Notes: a model not told the origin generated them from the letters alone. Counted from the first letter of the stretch, positions 42,657 through 52,363 are shown. The stretch is 56,257 nucleotides of DNA from Bacteroidota bacterium (GCA_014382445.1 JACNJS010000040.1:24555-80811), one strand, 5' to 3'. Program-made: numbers and translations.

Positions 42657-43436
42657 TCACAATTCTATACTACTAATATATTTTTCAAATAGTAGCACTT
42701 TTTTTTCGTCTTTTGCATTGAATAAAAAAGGACGCACATCATCAGCCATTTCTTTAAGGTTTATTTGCTGTAACTTAGCTTTTATTGCTGACTTTAGATC
42801 ACTGGATGTTACTATCCCTGCCTTTTGCTTCAAATAGGTATAATTAGGTACTACCTGCTTGCCTAATAAGAAGATGACATCATAAAAATCACGTCCTTTA
42901 TTACGCGGTCTGTTTATGATGGTATAAAACTTCTGTGCCAGAAGAATATCAATAGGAGTTGTGGCAATTTCAGTAAAAACATCAAACTTGTTTATCAACT
43001 TCCAGTCTGGTTTATAATCAAAATGCTGTGGCTCAGTATCCAGTCTAATCAAAATTCTTTCACTTGACTGACTGGTTAATCCTAATTCTTTTAGTAATCC
43101 CGGGAACTTAATATGACAATGGTAAGCACCTTTATAAACATTTCGCATTTGTATTTCAAAACCCTCCTGCTCCAACTTACTGTGAATAAATGTGGTAATT
43201 ATTTCGAAATCAGCCTCCTCTAGTTTGTAATTATCAAAATCCAAATCTTCCGAAAATCGATTATTATTATAAATAATTCGCAATGCAGTTCCTCCCATAA
43301 ATATTAATTTATTTGCATGCGGACTGTCATATATTATTTCCAATATTTTATATTGCAGGTATTCCCTAAGTATAAATCTGTTGAAACCCCAAAGTTGGTT
43401 TGGGTAATAATCCTTTATATTATGCAAACTAAGCAT
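42657..43436 (-). CDS. AbiEii/AbiGii nucleotidyltransferase toxin
   Basis: Toxin of a type IV-like AbiE toxin-antitoxin system, 259 residues. It shows the DUF1814 motifs MGGTALRIIY (47-56) with RFSEDLDFD (60-68) as the nucleotidyltransferase active site, then the Lys of AQKFYTI and GRDFYDVIFLL downstream. Characterised homologues are NTP-dependent nucleotidyltransferases, some modifying tRNA, and abort phage infection. Its ATG overlaps the antitoxin gene by 8 nt, the common layout. All core motifs look intact. Confidence 0.9.
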   Translation of the reverse strand: MLSLHNIKDYYPNQLWGFNRFILREYLQYKILEIIYDSPHANKLIFMGGTALRIIYNNNRFSEDLDFDNYKLEEADFEIITTFIHSKLEQEGFEIQMRNVYKGAYHCHIKFPGLLKELGLTSQSSERILIRLDTEPQHFDYKPDWKLINKFDVFTEIATTPIDILLAQKFYTIINRPRNKGRDFYDVIFLLGKQVVPNYTYLKQKAGIVTSSDLKSAIKAKLQQINLKEMADDVRPFLFNAKDEKKVLLFEKYISSIEL

Positions 43437-44040
43437 TCGTGTATGATTTAAATATACTAGCCCTATGGTTCATTATTGTTGACTTGTATACTGATAAAAA
43501 AGTGTCAAATTTAATGAAATCGATTAATTGCATAATTTCTTCTTTATTTATTCTGAGTGATTCAAAATCCAAAATACTTCTCGGTTTAACCAAATAACAG
43601 TAGTCGAGTATCATTTTTTCTGGCTCGGCGATCTTCATTGTTAAGTTATTAATTACTACCAATCGATACCCGAAAAACAATGAGGGCTTTATGCTCCTAT
43701 ATTCAAACCTTCCATATGTTGTATCGAATGAAGTGGTTTTTAATGTACCCACTGAAGAAATATTAAAAACAGCCTCGGGAATAAGACTATAGTACGCCAT
43801 TGCACTTGATAAAGAAATATAAGATGGTTTATACAGCTGATTGGCAATATAATACAATAATTGTTCGTTTTTTTCTTGATCTGAAAAACAATAATACCCG
43901 TTCCTTATTTTTGTAATATAACCTGCCTTTTGCCACTCAACCAAACGCCTTCGTTGAAAACTATAGTCAATTTTCCGTATATCATTATGTGTGAATACAG
44001 TCTTGTTTTTTAATGCCTTGTATAATTCCAAATACTTCAT
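43429..44040 (-). CDS. AbiEi-type antitoxin/repressor
   Basis: Upstream partner of the AbiEii toxin, 203 residues. The N-terminal winged helix (YKALKNKTVFTHNDIRKI, RRRLVEWQKAGYITKIRNGYYCF) and the following domain with YISLSSAMAYYSLIPEAV and KMILDYCYLV are characteristic of the AbiEi / transcriptional regulator family. Known homologues bind inverted repeats in their own promoter and repress the operon. Here an inverted repeat brackets the -7 box 12 nt upstream of the start, supporting the same mode of control. Confidence 0.88.
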   Translation of the reverse strand: MKYLELYKALKNKTVFTHNDIRKIDYSFQRRRLVEWQKAGYITKIRNGYYCFSDQEKNEQLLYYIANQLYKPSYISLSSAMAYYSLIPEAVFNISSVGTLKTTSFDTTYGRFEYRSIKPSLFFGYRLVVINNLTMKIAEPEKMILDYCYLVKPRSILDFESLRINKEEIMQLIDFIKFDTFLSVYKSTIMNHRASIFKSYTNA

Positions 44041-44051
44041 ATATTTCTATT

Positions 44052-44088
44052 TGTTGTCAAAATTAACAACATTTGGAAATAAATGCAA
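44052..44088 (-). promoter_or_regulatory. abiE promoter with -7 box inside an inverted repeat
   Basis: On the minus strand: TTG (44086-44088), 20 nt, TAATTTTG (44058-44065). The -7 box is flanked exactly by TGTTGT and ACAACA, forming a perfect 6-8-6 inverted repeat (44052-44071). A repressor bound here would cover the promoter. The antitoxin ATG is 11 nt from the edge of the repeat. Confidence 0.65.
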
Positions 44089-44162
44089 GGTTTTTTTTAA
44101 ATATTTTTTTGTGGGAAATAAAAACCCCCATTCAATAATAGCGCTTCCGCGCTTTCAGTCCT

Positions 44163-46979
44163 TCATTTCTCAACCTCAAACCCAAATGTTTTTCCCTTTT
44201 TTATTGCAGGTATGCCATCCTTCATCCATACTGGTTCAGGGGCATCTTTCAAATAGTAGTCGAAAAATTGCTGCATTCTTATGGTGAGATCTTTCATATC
44301 GGCACGGCGTTTTAGGTTATGGGGTGCGCCGTTGTAAACAAGAAGCCATGAAGGTTTATCCAGTCTTCGAAGAGCATTAAACAGCTCGATGCTCTGATAC
44401 CACGGTACGGCACCATCGGCATCATTGTGCATCATCAACAGAGGCGTTTGGATGCGATCGGCGGAAAATAACGGTGAATTTAACATATATAATGGAAGTT
44501 TATCCCACAGGTTACCGCCAATTCTACTTTGCGTTTGTTCGTATTGGAAAGCCCTGCTCCTGCCGCTTTCCCACCTTATTCCACCATAAGCGCTCGTCAT
44601 ATTACTTACTGTTGCACCAGCCATGGCTGCTCTATACATGTTTGTTTGAGTGATGATGTAAGCAGTTTGGTAACCTCCCCAACTTTGCCCCTGAATACCT
44701 AGCCGATCACGGTCGATATAATTATAATTATCGCACATTGCGTGAGTGCCGCTAACGATACAATCGAATGCGCTGGGACCGGGATATCCATTAGTATAAA
44801 CAATATCGGGTACAAATATCACGTAGCCATTACTAACATAATAGCTAAAGTTTATTACCGATCGTATAGGCTTTGGCGAATAATTTCGATGTAGCCTGTC
44901 GCTGTATCTTTCATAAAAGTAAACCAGCATTGGATACTTTTTGTTTGGATCGATATTTTCGGGGGTGTAAAGCAACCCTTGCAAACTGTCGCCGTTAAAA
45001 CTAATCCAATTCACAAGTTCCACTTTTCCCAATAGATATTCATCTTGTTGTGGATTAGCATCTGTTATTTTCGCTATTTCCTGAAAGTCACTATTACTCA
45101 AATAAAGATCGGGAAATAAGTTAAATGATTGTTTAGTCCAAATCAATTCATTAGCATGTTTAGCTTTACTTAGTGAGCCAAACTCAAAGCTATCCATTAT
45201 CATTTTAATTGGCGGACTTCCTTCACTAATGTTCAAGCTATAGTATCCTGCATCTTTATTTATGTTATTGAAGGCACTTAACATGATATGATCCGGAAGA
45301 TATTGAAGTTCCCTATCAAGTTTAATATAACGAAAAACTATCTTGTTTTTTCGTCCTTGGCTTTTGGTAAGGTTCACTGGCAGTTTCTTGCCACTGGCAT
45401 CAAAAAGCCAAAGATCGTATCTATTGTAAATAACCGGGGATCCGGTTTTGGTCCATCCGGCAATGCCATATGGATAGGGTTCGTTAGGCATGTCATTCAG
45501 CTCATTACAAAATTTTACCTCCATATTTGCAGTGAGATTTATCGATTTACCAGTATTGATATTATATGAATTCCAGGAACTATCCACAATATTATACCAG
45601 ACAATAAAATTTTGCTCCGGTGAAAAGAGTACACTCGATGCAATTTCTGGTAGCACAAGACTCTTATCTCCACTTTCTCTGTTAATAAGATACACATCTC
45701 TATAATGACTAGCTTCCCACGAGGCTTTTCGCTGGTATGGTTTATCATCAAACCCAATGCTGTATTTTCCCTTGCTCTTAACATTTATTGTAACTGATTT
45801 AATTTTTTCATCTTCCAATTGAACAAGTTTATCCTTCTTAGGAACGTAAACCGCCGTGTAACTTCTCTTTTTCTCCTTATCTAACTGTTTTAATTGCTGA
45901 GGTTGTAGATGGACATCCTTCCAGTTCCAGATATCTACACTCACTTTTTCATCTTCTGTAAGTGTATCTTTAGATACCGGCTCGGGTTTTGGTGCTGTGC
46001 CGAAATATAATTCCGATCCGGATTCGTTAAAATAAAGTTTCCCATTTTTACTAACAGACCAATCGGGCACAAGATTTGAAAAATTTGTTCCAGAGACAAG
46101 CCTTAGTTCGTTTTTTGTTACACCATAATAAAATAATCCAAAGGCTTTTTCCTTAATTGTGTCAGTTGAATACGTAAATGATAATTGTTTACCTGCCTCA
46201 TCGACACATATGTTTTCAGAGAAACCCGGTTTACTAAAAATCAGATTATATTTTTTTTCATTAGTAAAGTAATATGCTACCCGAACCGAGTCGATACTAT
46301 CTCCTGCGATGCTAACAAATGCGCACAGTTGGCCATTCTTCGAAATAGAATATTGAGTTACGTTTTTATAGGAAACAGAATCTCCGGTAATGGGATTCAT
46401 AATTACAAGCAAATCACCTTTCTTTTTTTTGTCTTTTTTTGATCTTTTCGTAATTTTTGTCGTATCTGATTTCGTAGTATCCTTTTTAACTTCTCCTTCT
46501 TTTAATAAAAACGCCAACCAGTCGGATTCCTTCTCCGGTATTTTTATGCTCTTCAGCTCTGCAAACTTTCTGATATCAGTGGTTTCTGTAATCCATATTC
46601 CAAGGGAATCGGCATGTAACTCATCCTTTTTCACTTTTTTTAATTTGGCCACCCTAACCGTATCAAACTGAGGCTTAATGTTAAACAGTAGCATATTTGA
46701 TTTTGAAGACAGTACCGGTTTATAGCCACGCTGTACTGAATCGTAGTTTCGGTTTTGCGTGTTAAATAAATACAATTGACCATCTCCCTCCTGCGGGTTT
46801 ATTTCATAAGTAAGCCAATTGCCATCGTTAGACATTGATTGATTACTGATTGATTTCCAATCGTTATATACCGAATGATTTAAGGGTATTTTTTCCTGAG
46901 CAAATATCCCTGAGATATTTATTGAAAGTAATACGAAGATAAGTAAAGGTCTTAATTGCATTATTGATTTTTTAGTCAT
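44163..46979 (-). CDS. Secreted S9 family prolyl oligopeptidase-like peptidase
   Basis: Exported serine peptidase of the prolyl oligopeptidase/DPP-IV/acylaminoacyl peptidase family, 938 residues from the chosen start. A signal peptide (to IFAQ) is followed by a long beta-propeller region with Lys-rich loops, then the alpha/beta hydrolase domain: nucleophile Ser766 in GQSWGGYQ, Asp in HNDADGAVPW, His in GAPHNLK. No T9SS tail, so it is probably periplasmic. The frame also allows a start at 47003 (eight residues more) or 46961; the start is uncertain because all give workable signal peptides. The Lys-rich insert (KRSKKDKKKKG) in the propeller is unusual for an exported protein. Confidence 0.9.
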   Translation of the reverse strand: MTKKSIMQLRPLLIFVLLSINISGIFAQEKIPLNHSVYNDWKSISNQSMSNDGNWLTYEINPQEGDGQLYLFNTQNRNYDSVQRGYKPVLSSKSNMLLFNIKPQFDTVRVAKLKKVKKDELHADSLGIWITETTDIRKFAELKSIKIPEKESDWLAFLLKEGEVKKDTTKSDTTKITKRSKKDKKKKGDLLVIMNPITGDSVSYKNVTQYSISKNGQLCAFVSIAGDSIDSVRVAYYFTNEKKYNLIFSKPGFSENICVDEAGKQLSFTYSTDTIKEKAFGLFYYGVTKNELRLVSGTNFSNLVPDWSVSKNGKLYFNESGSELYFGTAPKPEPVSKDTLTEDEKVSVDIWNWKDVHLQPQQLKQLDKEKKRSYTAVYVPKKDKLVQLEDEKIKSVTINVKSKGKYSIGFDDKPYQRKASWEASHYRDVYLINRESGDKSLVLPEIASSVLFSPEQNFIVWYNIVDSSWNSYNINTGKSINLTANMEVKFCNELNDMPNEPYPYGIAGWTKTGSPVIYNRYDLWLFDASGKKLPVNLTKSQGRKNKIVFRYIKLDRELQYLPDHIMLSAFNNINKDAGYYSLNISEGSPPIKMIMDSFEFGSLSKAKHANELIWTKQSFNLFPDLYLSNSDFQEIAKITDANPQQDEYLLGKVELVNWISFNGDSLQGLLYTPENIDPNKKYPMLVYFYERYSDRLHRNYSPKPIRSVINFSYYVSNGYVIFVPDIVYTNGYPGPSAFDCIVSGTHAMCDNYNYIDRDRLGIQGQSWGGYQTAYIITQTNMYRAAMAGATVSNMTSAYGGIRWESGRSRAFQYEQTQSRIGGNLWDKLPLYMLNSPLFSADRIQTPLLMMHNDADGAVPWYQSIELFNALRRLDKPSWLLVYNGAPHNLKRRADMKDLTIRMQQFFDYYLKDAPEPVWMKDGIPAIKKGKTFGFEVEK

Positions 46980-47021
46980 AGTTATAGAAAACTTGAATTG
47001 CATTAATTGAACTCATGCTTA

Positions 47022-47029
47022 CAAAACTA
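47022..47029 (-). promoter_or_regulatory. Promoter -7 box for the S9 peptidase gene
   Basis: TAGTTTTG on the minus strand, 42 nt before the ATG at 46979 and 18 nt before that at 47003. No good -33 TTG. It forms one side of the 454-nt divergent gap 47004-47457. Confidence 0.4.
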
Positions 47030-47204
47030 AAAAAATGTTTGACATGGTTTAACAGGTTAAGACGTCATTAACAAACTATGAACTACCCTTCTATGCAATC
47101 GTTATAGTTAGCCACATCTAAACATGTAAATTTTGAACTGGTTAAACTATGGTTAATTTAAAGTTAAGTTTTTTGATATTCAGATAATTTTTCTTAAATT
47201 GCCA

Positions 47205-47212
47205 TACTTTTG
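47205..47212 (+). promoter_or_regulatory. Promoter -7 box for the glycogen operon
   Basis: TACTTTTG followed by CAAATC matches the Bacteroidota -7 box. It implies a leader of about 140 nt before the small ORF at 47357 and about 240 nt before the debranching gene. No ideally spaced TTG was found. The rest of the gap is AT-rich and shows no known riboswitch. Confidence 0.5.
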
Positions 47213-47356
47213 CAAATCTAGTAGAGTACTTAAAGTGAGCGTAACTAATCAGTATTTTAAAGTAATGTATATATTTTTATTGCAGAAATAGTAAATAAAG
47301 AGATTATCAAACAACCATTAGATTATCAAAAAATTTGTGTGTAGGATTATAAAGTA

Positions 47357-47461
47357 ATGAAGACTATAACTTTAACTGTACCAGACGTTGATCCCAATAG
47401 TAATCGGAGCTATCACAGTTTGATGAAATGTATAAACCTCAACCGTAAAATAACCATATGA
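47357..47461 (+). CDS. 34-residue ORF coupled to the debranching gene
   Basis: A 34-codon frame starting MKTITLTVPDVDPNSN whose TGA overlaps the ATG of the debranching enzyme gene by 4 nt (ATGA), the arrangement used for translational coupling elsewhere in this window. It lies within the long leader behind a good -7 box. No signal peptide or known domain. It may be a leader peptide that controls translation of the downstream gene, a small protein of its own, or chance. Confidence 0.4.
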   Translation: MKTITLTVPDVDPNSNRSYHSLMKCINLNRKITI

Positions 47462-49401
47462 GCTATATTGATTTTGACCAAAAGCAACTTATAAACTTAA
47501 AATACTCACTTAATCGGGAGTTATTACGAACTAATCGTGCCGGAAGTTATGCTAGCACAACTATTATCACTACCAACACGCGCAAATATCATGGTTTGTT
47601 AGTTGTTCCGCAGCAAAATATTGATAATAACAACCATGTATTGCTTTCGGAAATTGATGAAACCATAATAGCTAATAACTTTGAGTTTCATGCAGGGATG
47701 CGTATGTATCCCGGTAGCGTTTACGAACCAAAAGGCCATAAATACCTAAAAGAATTTGTTTCGGACCCAAATCCAAGACTTATATTTCGAATGGGAGGGA
47801 TAGTGTTTGTTAAGGAATATATTTTTGCCGAAAACGATGATCGACTGTTTATAAAATATACTTTGGACAGCGCATCAGAAAAAGTAACATTCAGACTTAG
47901 ACCATTTCTTGCATTCCGCAGCGTGCATGATCTTGCAAAAGCCAACAATTATATTAATCGCAACTACAATGAGATTAAGAACGGGGTTAGCTGGCAGTTG
48001 TACGAAGGTTATTCGAAACTAAACATGCAGTTCTCCAAAAAGCCGAAATATACTCACTCCCCCGACTGGTATTACGGTATTGAGTATATTAGAGAACGTG
48101 AGCGCGGATACGAAAGCACTGAAGACTTATTTGTGCCAGGATATTTTGATATTGAACTCAAAAAAGGAGAATCGGTGGTTATTTCTGCAAGTATTGAAGA
48201 AAAAAACCCTTCACATATTAAGCGACAATGGTTGGCAGAAGTAAAAAAACGAACTCCACGCGACAATTATGAACATTGCCTTCTGAATGCAGCTGAGGAA
48301 TTTATAATAAATAGAAATAATAAATCAGAAGTTGTTGCCGGTTACCCTTGGTTTGGCCGTTGGGGAAGGGATACTTTTATTGCATTGCCAGGATTGACGC
48401 TCCCTCGTAACGATGTAAAATCGTTTAAATCGGTTACAAACACTATGCTTGGTGAGCTAAAAGACGGATTATTTCCAAATGTAGGTTCCGGTAAAGAAGC
48501 AGCGTATAACTCGGTCGATACATCTCTATGGTTTTTCTGGGCTCTACAGCAATTAAACAAACATAATAAAAACCATACTGACATTTGGGATGAGTATGGC
48601 GAGCAAATGAAGCATATACTTAACAGCTTTAAAAAAGGAACACACTACAACATAAAAATGCACGACAATGGCCTGATTTGGGCAGGGGAGCAAGGTAAGG
48701 CACTTACATGGATGGATGCAATTGTTGATGGCAATCCGGTAACACCTCGTATCGGGTGGGCAGTTGAAATTAACGCGCTGTGGTACAATGCAATTAATTT
48801 CTGTATTGATTTAGCAAATAATGCCAACGATACTGATTTTGTAAAAAGTTGGGAACATTGGCCTAAAAAAATTAGTTCCTCATTTAACCAGGTTTTTTGG
48901 GATAAAGCTAAGGGTTATCTGGCTGATTATGTTAATGGAGACAATAAAGATTGGTCTGTCAGGCCAAACATGATATTTGCAGTATCCTTAGATTACAGCC
49001 CTATAAAAGAGAATCAGGCATTCAGCATATTAAATGTTGTTAAAAGGGAGTTATTAACCAACAGAGGACTCCGAACGCTTTCACCAAAAAATCCAAAATA
49101 TAAAGGCATATATGAAGGTAATCGGGAGAATCGTGATAAAGCTTACCATCAGGGAACTGCATGGCCGTGGTTACTGGGAGCATTTTCTGAAGCATATTTA
49201 AAAATCCATGGCAACTCGGGTCTTGATCTTGTTAAAACAATATACACTGATTTTGAAGAAGTGATGAACAATAATGGTATTGGAACCGTATCTGAAGTTT
49301 ACGATGGCGACCCCCCTCACTCTGCAGGAGGGGGAATATCGCAGGCATGGAGCGTTGCAGAGCTGTTAAGAATCAAATCAATGATTGACAATGCTGAATA
49401 A
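47458..49401 (+). CDS. Glycogen debranching enzyme (amylo-alpha-1,6-glucosidase)
   Basis: A 647-residue cytoplasmic enzyme of the archaeal/bacterial GDE type. N-terminal sandwich domain (about 20-250, with NTRKYHGLLVVPQ) and a C-terminal (alpha/alpha)6 GH133 domain with AGYPWFGRWGRDTFIALPGL, SVDTSLWFFWAL, ENRDKAYHQGTAWPWLLG and VSEVYDGDPPHSAGGG, where the acidic catalytic residues lie. It removes alpha-1,6 branches of glycogen. The glycosyltransferase and GH57 genes follow at 45 and 64 nt in the same direction. Together they form a glycogen handling operon that is frequent in Bacteroidota. Confidence 0.93.
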   Translation: MSYIDFDQKQLINLKYSLNRELLRTNRAGSYASTTIITTNTRKYHGLLVVPQQNIDNNNHVLLSEIDETIIANNFEFHAGMRMYPGSVYEPKGHKYLKEFVSDPNPRLIFRMGGIVFVKEYIFAENDDRLFIKYTLDSASEKVTFRLRPFLAFRSVHDLAKANNYINRNYNEIKNGVSWQLYEGYSKLNMQFSKKPKYTHSPDWYYGIEYIRERERGYESTEDLFVPGYFDIELKKGESVVISASIEEKNPSHIKRQWLAEVKKRTPRDNYEHCLLNAAEEFIINRNNKSEVVAGYPWFGRWGRDTFIALPGLTLPRNDVKSFKSVTNTMLGELKDGLFPNVGSGKEAAYNSVDTSLWFFWALQQLNKHNKNHTDIWDEYGEQMKHILNSFKKGTHYNIKMHDNGLIWAGEQGKALTWMDAIVDGNPVTPRIGWAVEINALWYNAINFCIDLANNANDTDFVKSWEHWPKKISSSFNQVFWDKAKGYLADYVNGDNKDWSVRPNMIFAVSLDYSPIKENQAFSILNVVKRELLTNRGLRTLSPKNPKYKGIYEGNRENRDKAYHQGTAWPWLLGAFSEAYLKIHGNSGLDLVKTIYTDFEEVMNNNGIGTVSEVYDGDPPHSAGGGISQAWSVAELLRIKSMIDNAE

Positions 49402-49446
49402 TTTACTGAAGTTTCCAAACTATTAACTTTAAATGAATTTTTTACT

Positions 49447-50730
49447 ATGCGAATACTAATGTTTGGGTGGGAATTTCCGCCACATATAACGGGAGGTTTG
49501 GGAACAGCATGTTTTGGCCTAACTAAAGGGTTAGCAAAAAACGGTGTTGATGTTATTTTTGTGGTTCCAAAAGCCTATGGTGATGAGAGTGAAGAAGCTG
49601 TTCGCCTTGTTAATGCAAGTGATATACGCTTTGATTTTAAAGATGAAAACTATAATGAATATTGGGAGAGAATAAAATATTTTGAAATTGGTTCGAACAT
49701 TGTACCTTATGTAGGCCCGGAAGAGTTTTCGCGTGTGTATAAAAAACAGCAAAAAACCGGTGAAGAAATTACCAGTAATGTTTTTTCGAGGGATTATAAA
49801 TTTTCAGGAAAATATGGAGCAAACCTTATGGAAGAGATAGCTCGTTATGCGCTTGTTGCTTCGGCATTATCTCTTAAAGAGGATTTCGACATCATTCATG
49901 CCCACGACTGGCTTACATATCCTGCCGGTGTTGCTGCAAAAGAATCATCGGGCAAACCACTTGTGGTTCATATGCATGCTACCGAGTTTGACCGAACCGG
50001 GGAGAATGTTAACACAATTGTTTACGGCATCGAAAAAGAAGGTATGGAAAAAGCTGACAGGGTTATTACAGTTAGCAATCTTACGCGCAGGACAGTAATA
50101 GAAAAATATGGAATTGACCCCGGAAAAGTAATAACGGTTCATAATGCTGTTGATCAGGATATGTTCTCTGAAATTGCCGGCGTTAAAAAATATCTTAAAG
50201 AGAAAATTGTTACTTTTCTTGGCAGGATAACCTTCCAAAAAGGGCCAGAGTACTTTATTGAAGCAGCCGCCAAGATATTGAGAAAAGATCCTAATGTAAG
50301 ATTTGTAATGGCAGGATCGGGCGATATGCTTAATAAAATGATTGAACGTGTTGCACAACTGCGTATTGCTGATAAGTTTCATTTTACTGGTTTTTTGAAG
50401 GGTGAAGATATTGACAGGATGTTCGCCCTGAGCGATGTGTTTGTTATGCCATCCGTAAGTGAACCCTTTGGAATAGTTCCCCTTGAGGCAATGAGATCAA
50501 GTGTTCCGGTAGTTATTTCAAAACAATCCGGAGTAGCCGAAATATTGGAACATGCATTAAAAGTAGATTTCTGGGATGTTGATGCCATAGCAGATTCAAT
50601 TTACGGTTTATGTCACTACGAAGCATTATCAAAAACCTTTGTAAAATATGGAAAAGAAGAAGTAGAAAACCTTAAATGGGAAGATGCATCAAAAAAAATT
50701 AAAAATGTGTATGAGCCTTTATTGGTTTGA
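49447..50730 (+). CDS. GT4/GT5-like glycosyltransferase (glycogen synthase-like)
   Basis: GT-B fold glycosyltransferase, 427 residues. The N-terminal loop MFGWEFPPHITGGLGTACFGL is like the nucleotide-sugar binding entry of starch/glycogen synthases; IIHAHDWLTYPAG, VSNLTRRTV, TFLGRITFQKGPEYFIEAA and the donor-site SEPFGIVPLEAM follow. It is shorter than classical GlgA. The position between the debranching enzyme and GH57 suggests it builds alpha-1,4-glucan or transfers glucose to an intermediate. The exact donor (ADP- or UDP-glucose) is undecided. Confidence 0.9.
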   Translation: MRILMFGWEFPPHITGGLGTACFGLTKGLAKNGVDVIFVVPKAYGDESEEAVRLVNASDIRFDFKDENYNEYWERIKYFEIGSNIVPYVGPEEFSRVYKKQQKTGEEITSNVFSRDYKFSGKYGANLMEEIARYALVASALSLKEDFDIIHAHDWLTYPAGVAAKESSGKPLVVHMHATEFDRTGENVNTIVYGIEKEGMEKADRVITVSNLTRRTVIEKYGIDPGKVITVHNAVDQDMFSEIAGVKKYLKEKIVTFLGRITFQKGPEYFIEAAAKILRKDPNVRFVMAGSGDMLNKMIERVAQLRIADKFHFTGFLKGEDIDRMFALSDVFVMPSVSEPFGIVPLEAMRSSVPVVISKQSGVAEILEHALKVDFWDVDAIADSIYGLCHYEALSKTFVKYGKEEVENLKWEDASKKIKNVYEPLLV

Positions 50731-50794
50731 TTTTTATAAAAAGAAAGTAAAGACGAGGCATACTCTCGTTACAACTACAAAAAGATAAAATATT

Positions 50795-52363
50795 ATGAGA
50801 TCCATTTGCTTTTATTTCCAGGTACACCAACCATACAGATTAAGAACCTACCGTTTTTTTGATATTGGCAACAAACATAACTATCTTGACGATTATACAA
50901 ACAAAATGATTTTGAAGAGGGTTGCCGAAAAAAGCTACCTTCCGATGAACCAAATTTTACTTGATTTAATTATTGAGCATGGTTCAAATTTCAAAGTGAG
51001 TTTTTCTATTTCAGGAATTGCTTTAGATCAATTTGAAACTTACCATCCCGAAATTATCAATAGTTTTAAAAAGTTAGCAGAGACTGGTAATGTTGAGTTT
51101 TTAACAGAAACTTATGCCCACTCACTGGCATCTCTTAAAAGTAAAGATGAATTTACACGTCAGGTTCAGATGCATGCTGAAAAAACAGAGCGCTTATTCG
51201 GACAAAAACCCGTTACTTTTAGAAATACGGAGTTAATTTATTCTGATGAAATTGGTTCCATGGTTGCCGATATGGGTTACAAACTCATGCTCACCGAAGG
51301 TGCTAAACATATACTTGGCTGGAGAAGTCCGAACTATTTATATCATAGCGCAAAAAACCCTGAGCTAAACCTCCTCCTTAAAAATTTTAGATTAAGTGAT
51401 GATATTGCTTTCAGGTTTTCTGAACAGAGTTGGAAAGACTGGCCTCTCACAACAGATAAATTTACAAACTGGTTGAGTAATATTAAACCTGAGGAAGAAG
51501 TAGTTAACCTGTTTATGGATTATGAAACTTTTGGTGAACATCAATGGGTTGAAACAGGTATTTTTGACTTCATGAAAGCACTGCCGGGAGATGTATTTTC
51601 AAATACTAATTTCAAATTTGCAACACCAAAAGAAATTGGCAGTAAGTTAAAGCCAGTAAGCGCTTTAAGTGTACCTACTCCAATCTCCTGGGCTGATGAA
51701 GAGCGCGACCTTACTGCATGGCTGGGCAACGATATGCAGGATGAAGCCTTCGATAAACTTTATCAATTGGAAGATAAAGTGAAAACCTGTAATGATCCGC
51801 AGATTCTCAACGACTGGCTTTATCTGCAAACATCCGACCACTTTTATTACATGTGTACTAAATGGTTCTCAGATGGCGATGTACATAGCTATTTTAACCC
51901 TTATGGAACTCCATACGATGCTTTTATTAACTATATGAATGTGCTTTCTGATTTTATAATCCGTGTTGAAAACAATTCAAAAACTACAAAGGATGATTTT
52001 TCCGGGTTGAAAGAGGCAGTATCAAATATCGCTGGTAAGGTTGAGAATGTTGCCAGAAAAACAGCAAGAGCTACATCTCAAAAAGCAAAATCCACTTTCG
52101 AAAAAGGTAGTAAAATTAAGTTTGAAGATATTAAAGAAATGTCGGATACAATGATTAAGAAGCTGCTGAAAGAAATTAAAATTGAGGAGCTTACTGTTGT
52201 ATTAAAGGATGCAGAAAAGGAATTAACCGACAAAGTACTTCCTAACCTTAGCAAACGTGCGAAAAAGAAATATGAAGATTTTGAACAAGAGCTGAAAAAA
52301 GTAAATATCTCGGACATCAAAAAATATAAGAAAAAAATTGAAGATAAGATTAAGAACCTTTGA
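50795..52363 (+). CDS. GH57 alpha-amylase with Lys-rich helical C-terminal extension
   Basis: A GH57 family enzyme, 522 residues. The early HQP motif (11-13), GNVEFLTETYAHSLA, nucleophile Glu146 in FRNTELIYSD and acid/base Asp242 in MDYETFGEH identify the family, which includes alpha-amylases and branching enzymes. The catalytic part ends near residue 395. The last 120 residues, starting around SKTTKDDFSGLKEAV, are nearly all charged helix, rich in Lys, Glu and Ala (IAGKVENVARKTARATSQKA), ending in KKKIEDKIKNL. This extension is not part of the family domain as I know it. It could mediate oligomerisation or binding to glycogen or membrane. Third gene of the glycogen operon. Confidence 0.92.
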   Translation: MRSICFYFQVHQPYRLRTYRFFDIGNKHNYLDDYTNKMILKRVAEKSYLPMNQILLDLIIEHGSNFKVSFSISGIALDQFETYHPEIINSFKKLAETGNVEFLTETYAHSLASLKSKDEFTRQVQMHAEKTERLFGQKPVTFRNTELIYSDEIGSMVADMGYKLMLTEGAKHILGWRSPNYLYHSAKNPELNLLLKNFRLSDDIAFRFSEQSWKDWPLTTDKFTNWLSNIKPEEEVVNLFMDYETFGEHQWVETGIFDFMKALPGDVFSNTNFKFATPKEIGSKLKPVSALSVPTPISWADEERDLTAWLGNDMQDEAFDKLYQLEDKVKTCNDPQILNDWLYLQTSDHFYYMCTKWFSDGDVHSYFNPYGTPYDAFINYMNVLSDFIIRVENNSKTTKDDFSGLKEAVSNIAGKVENVARKTARATSQKAKSTFEKGSKIKFEDIKEMSDTMIKKLLKEIKIEELTVVLKDAEKELTDKVLPNLSKRAKKKYEDFEQELKKVNISDIKKYKKKIEDKIKNL

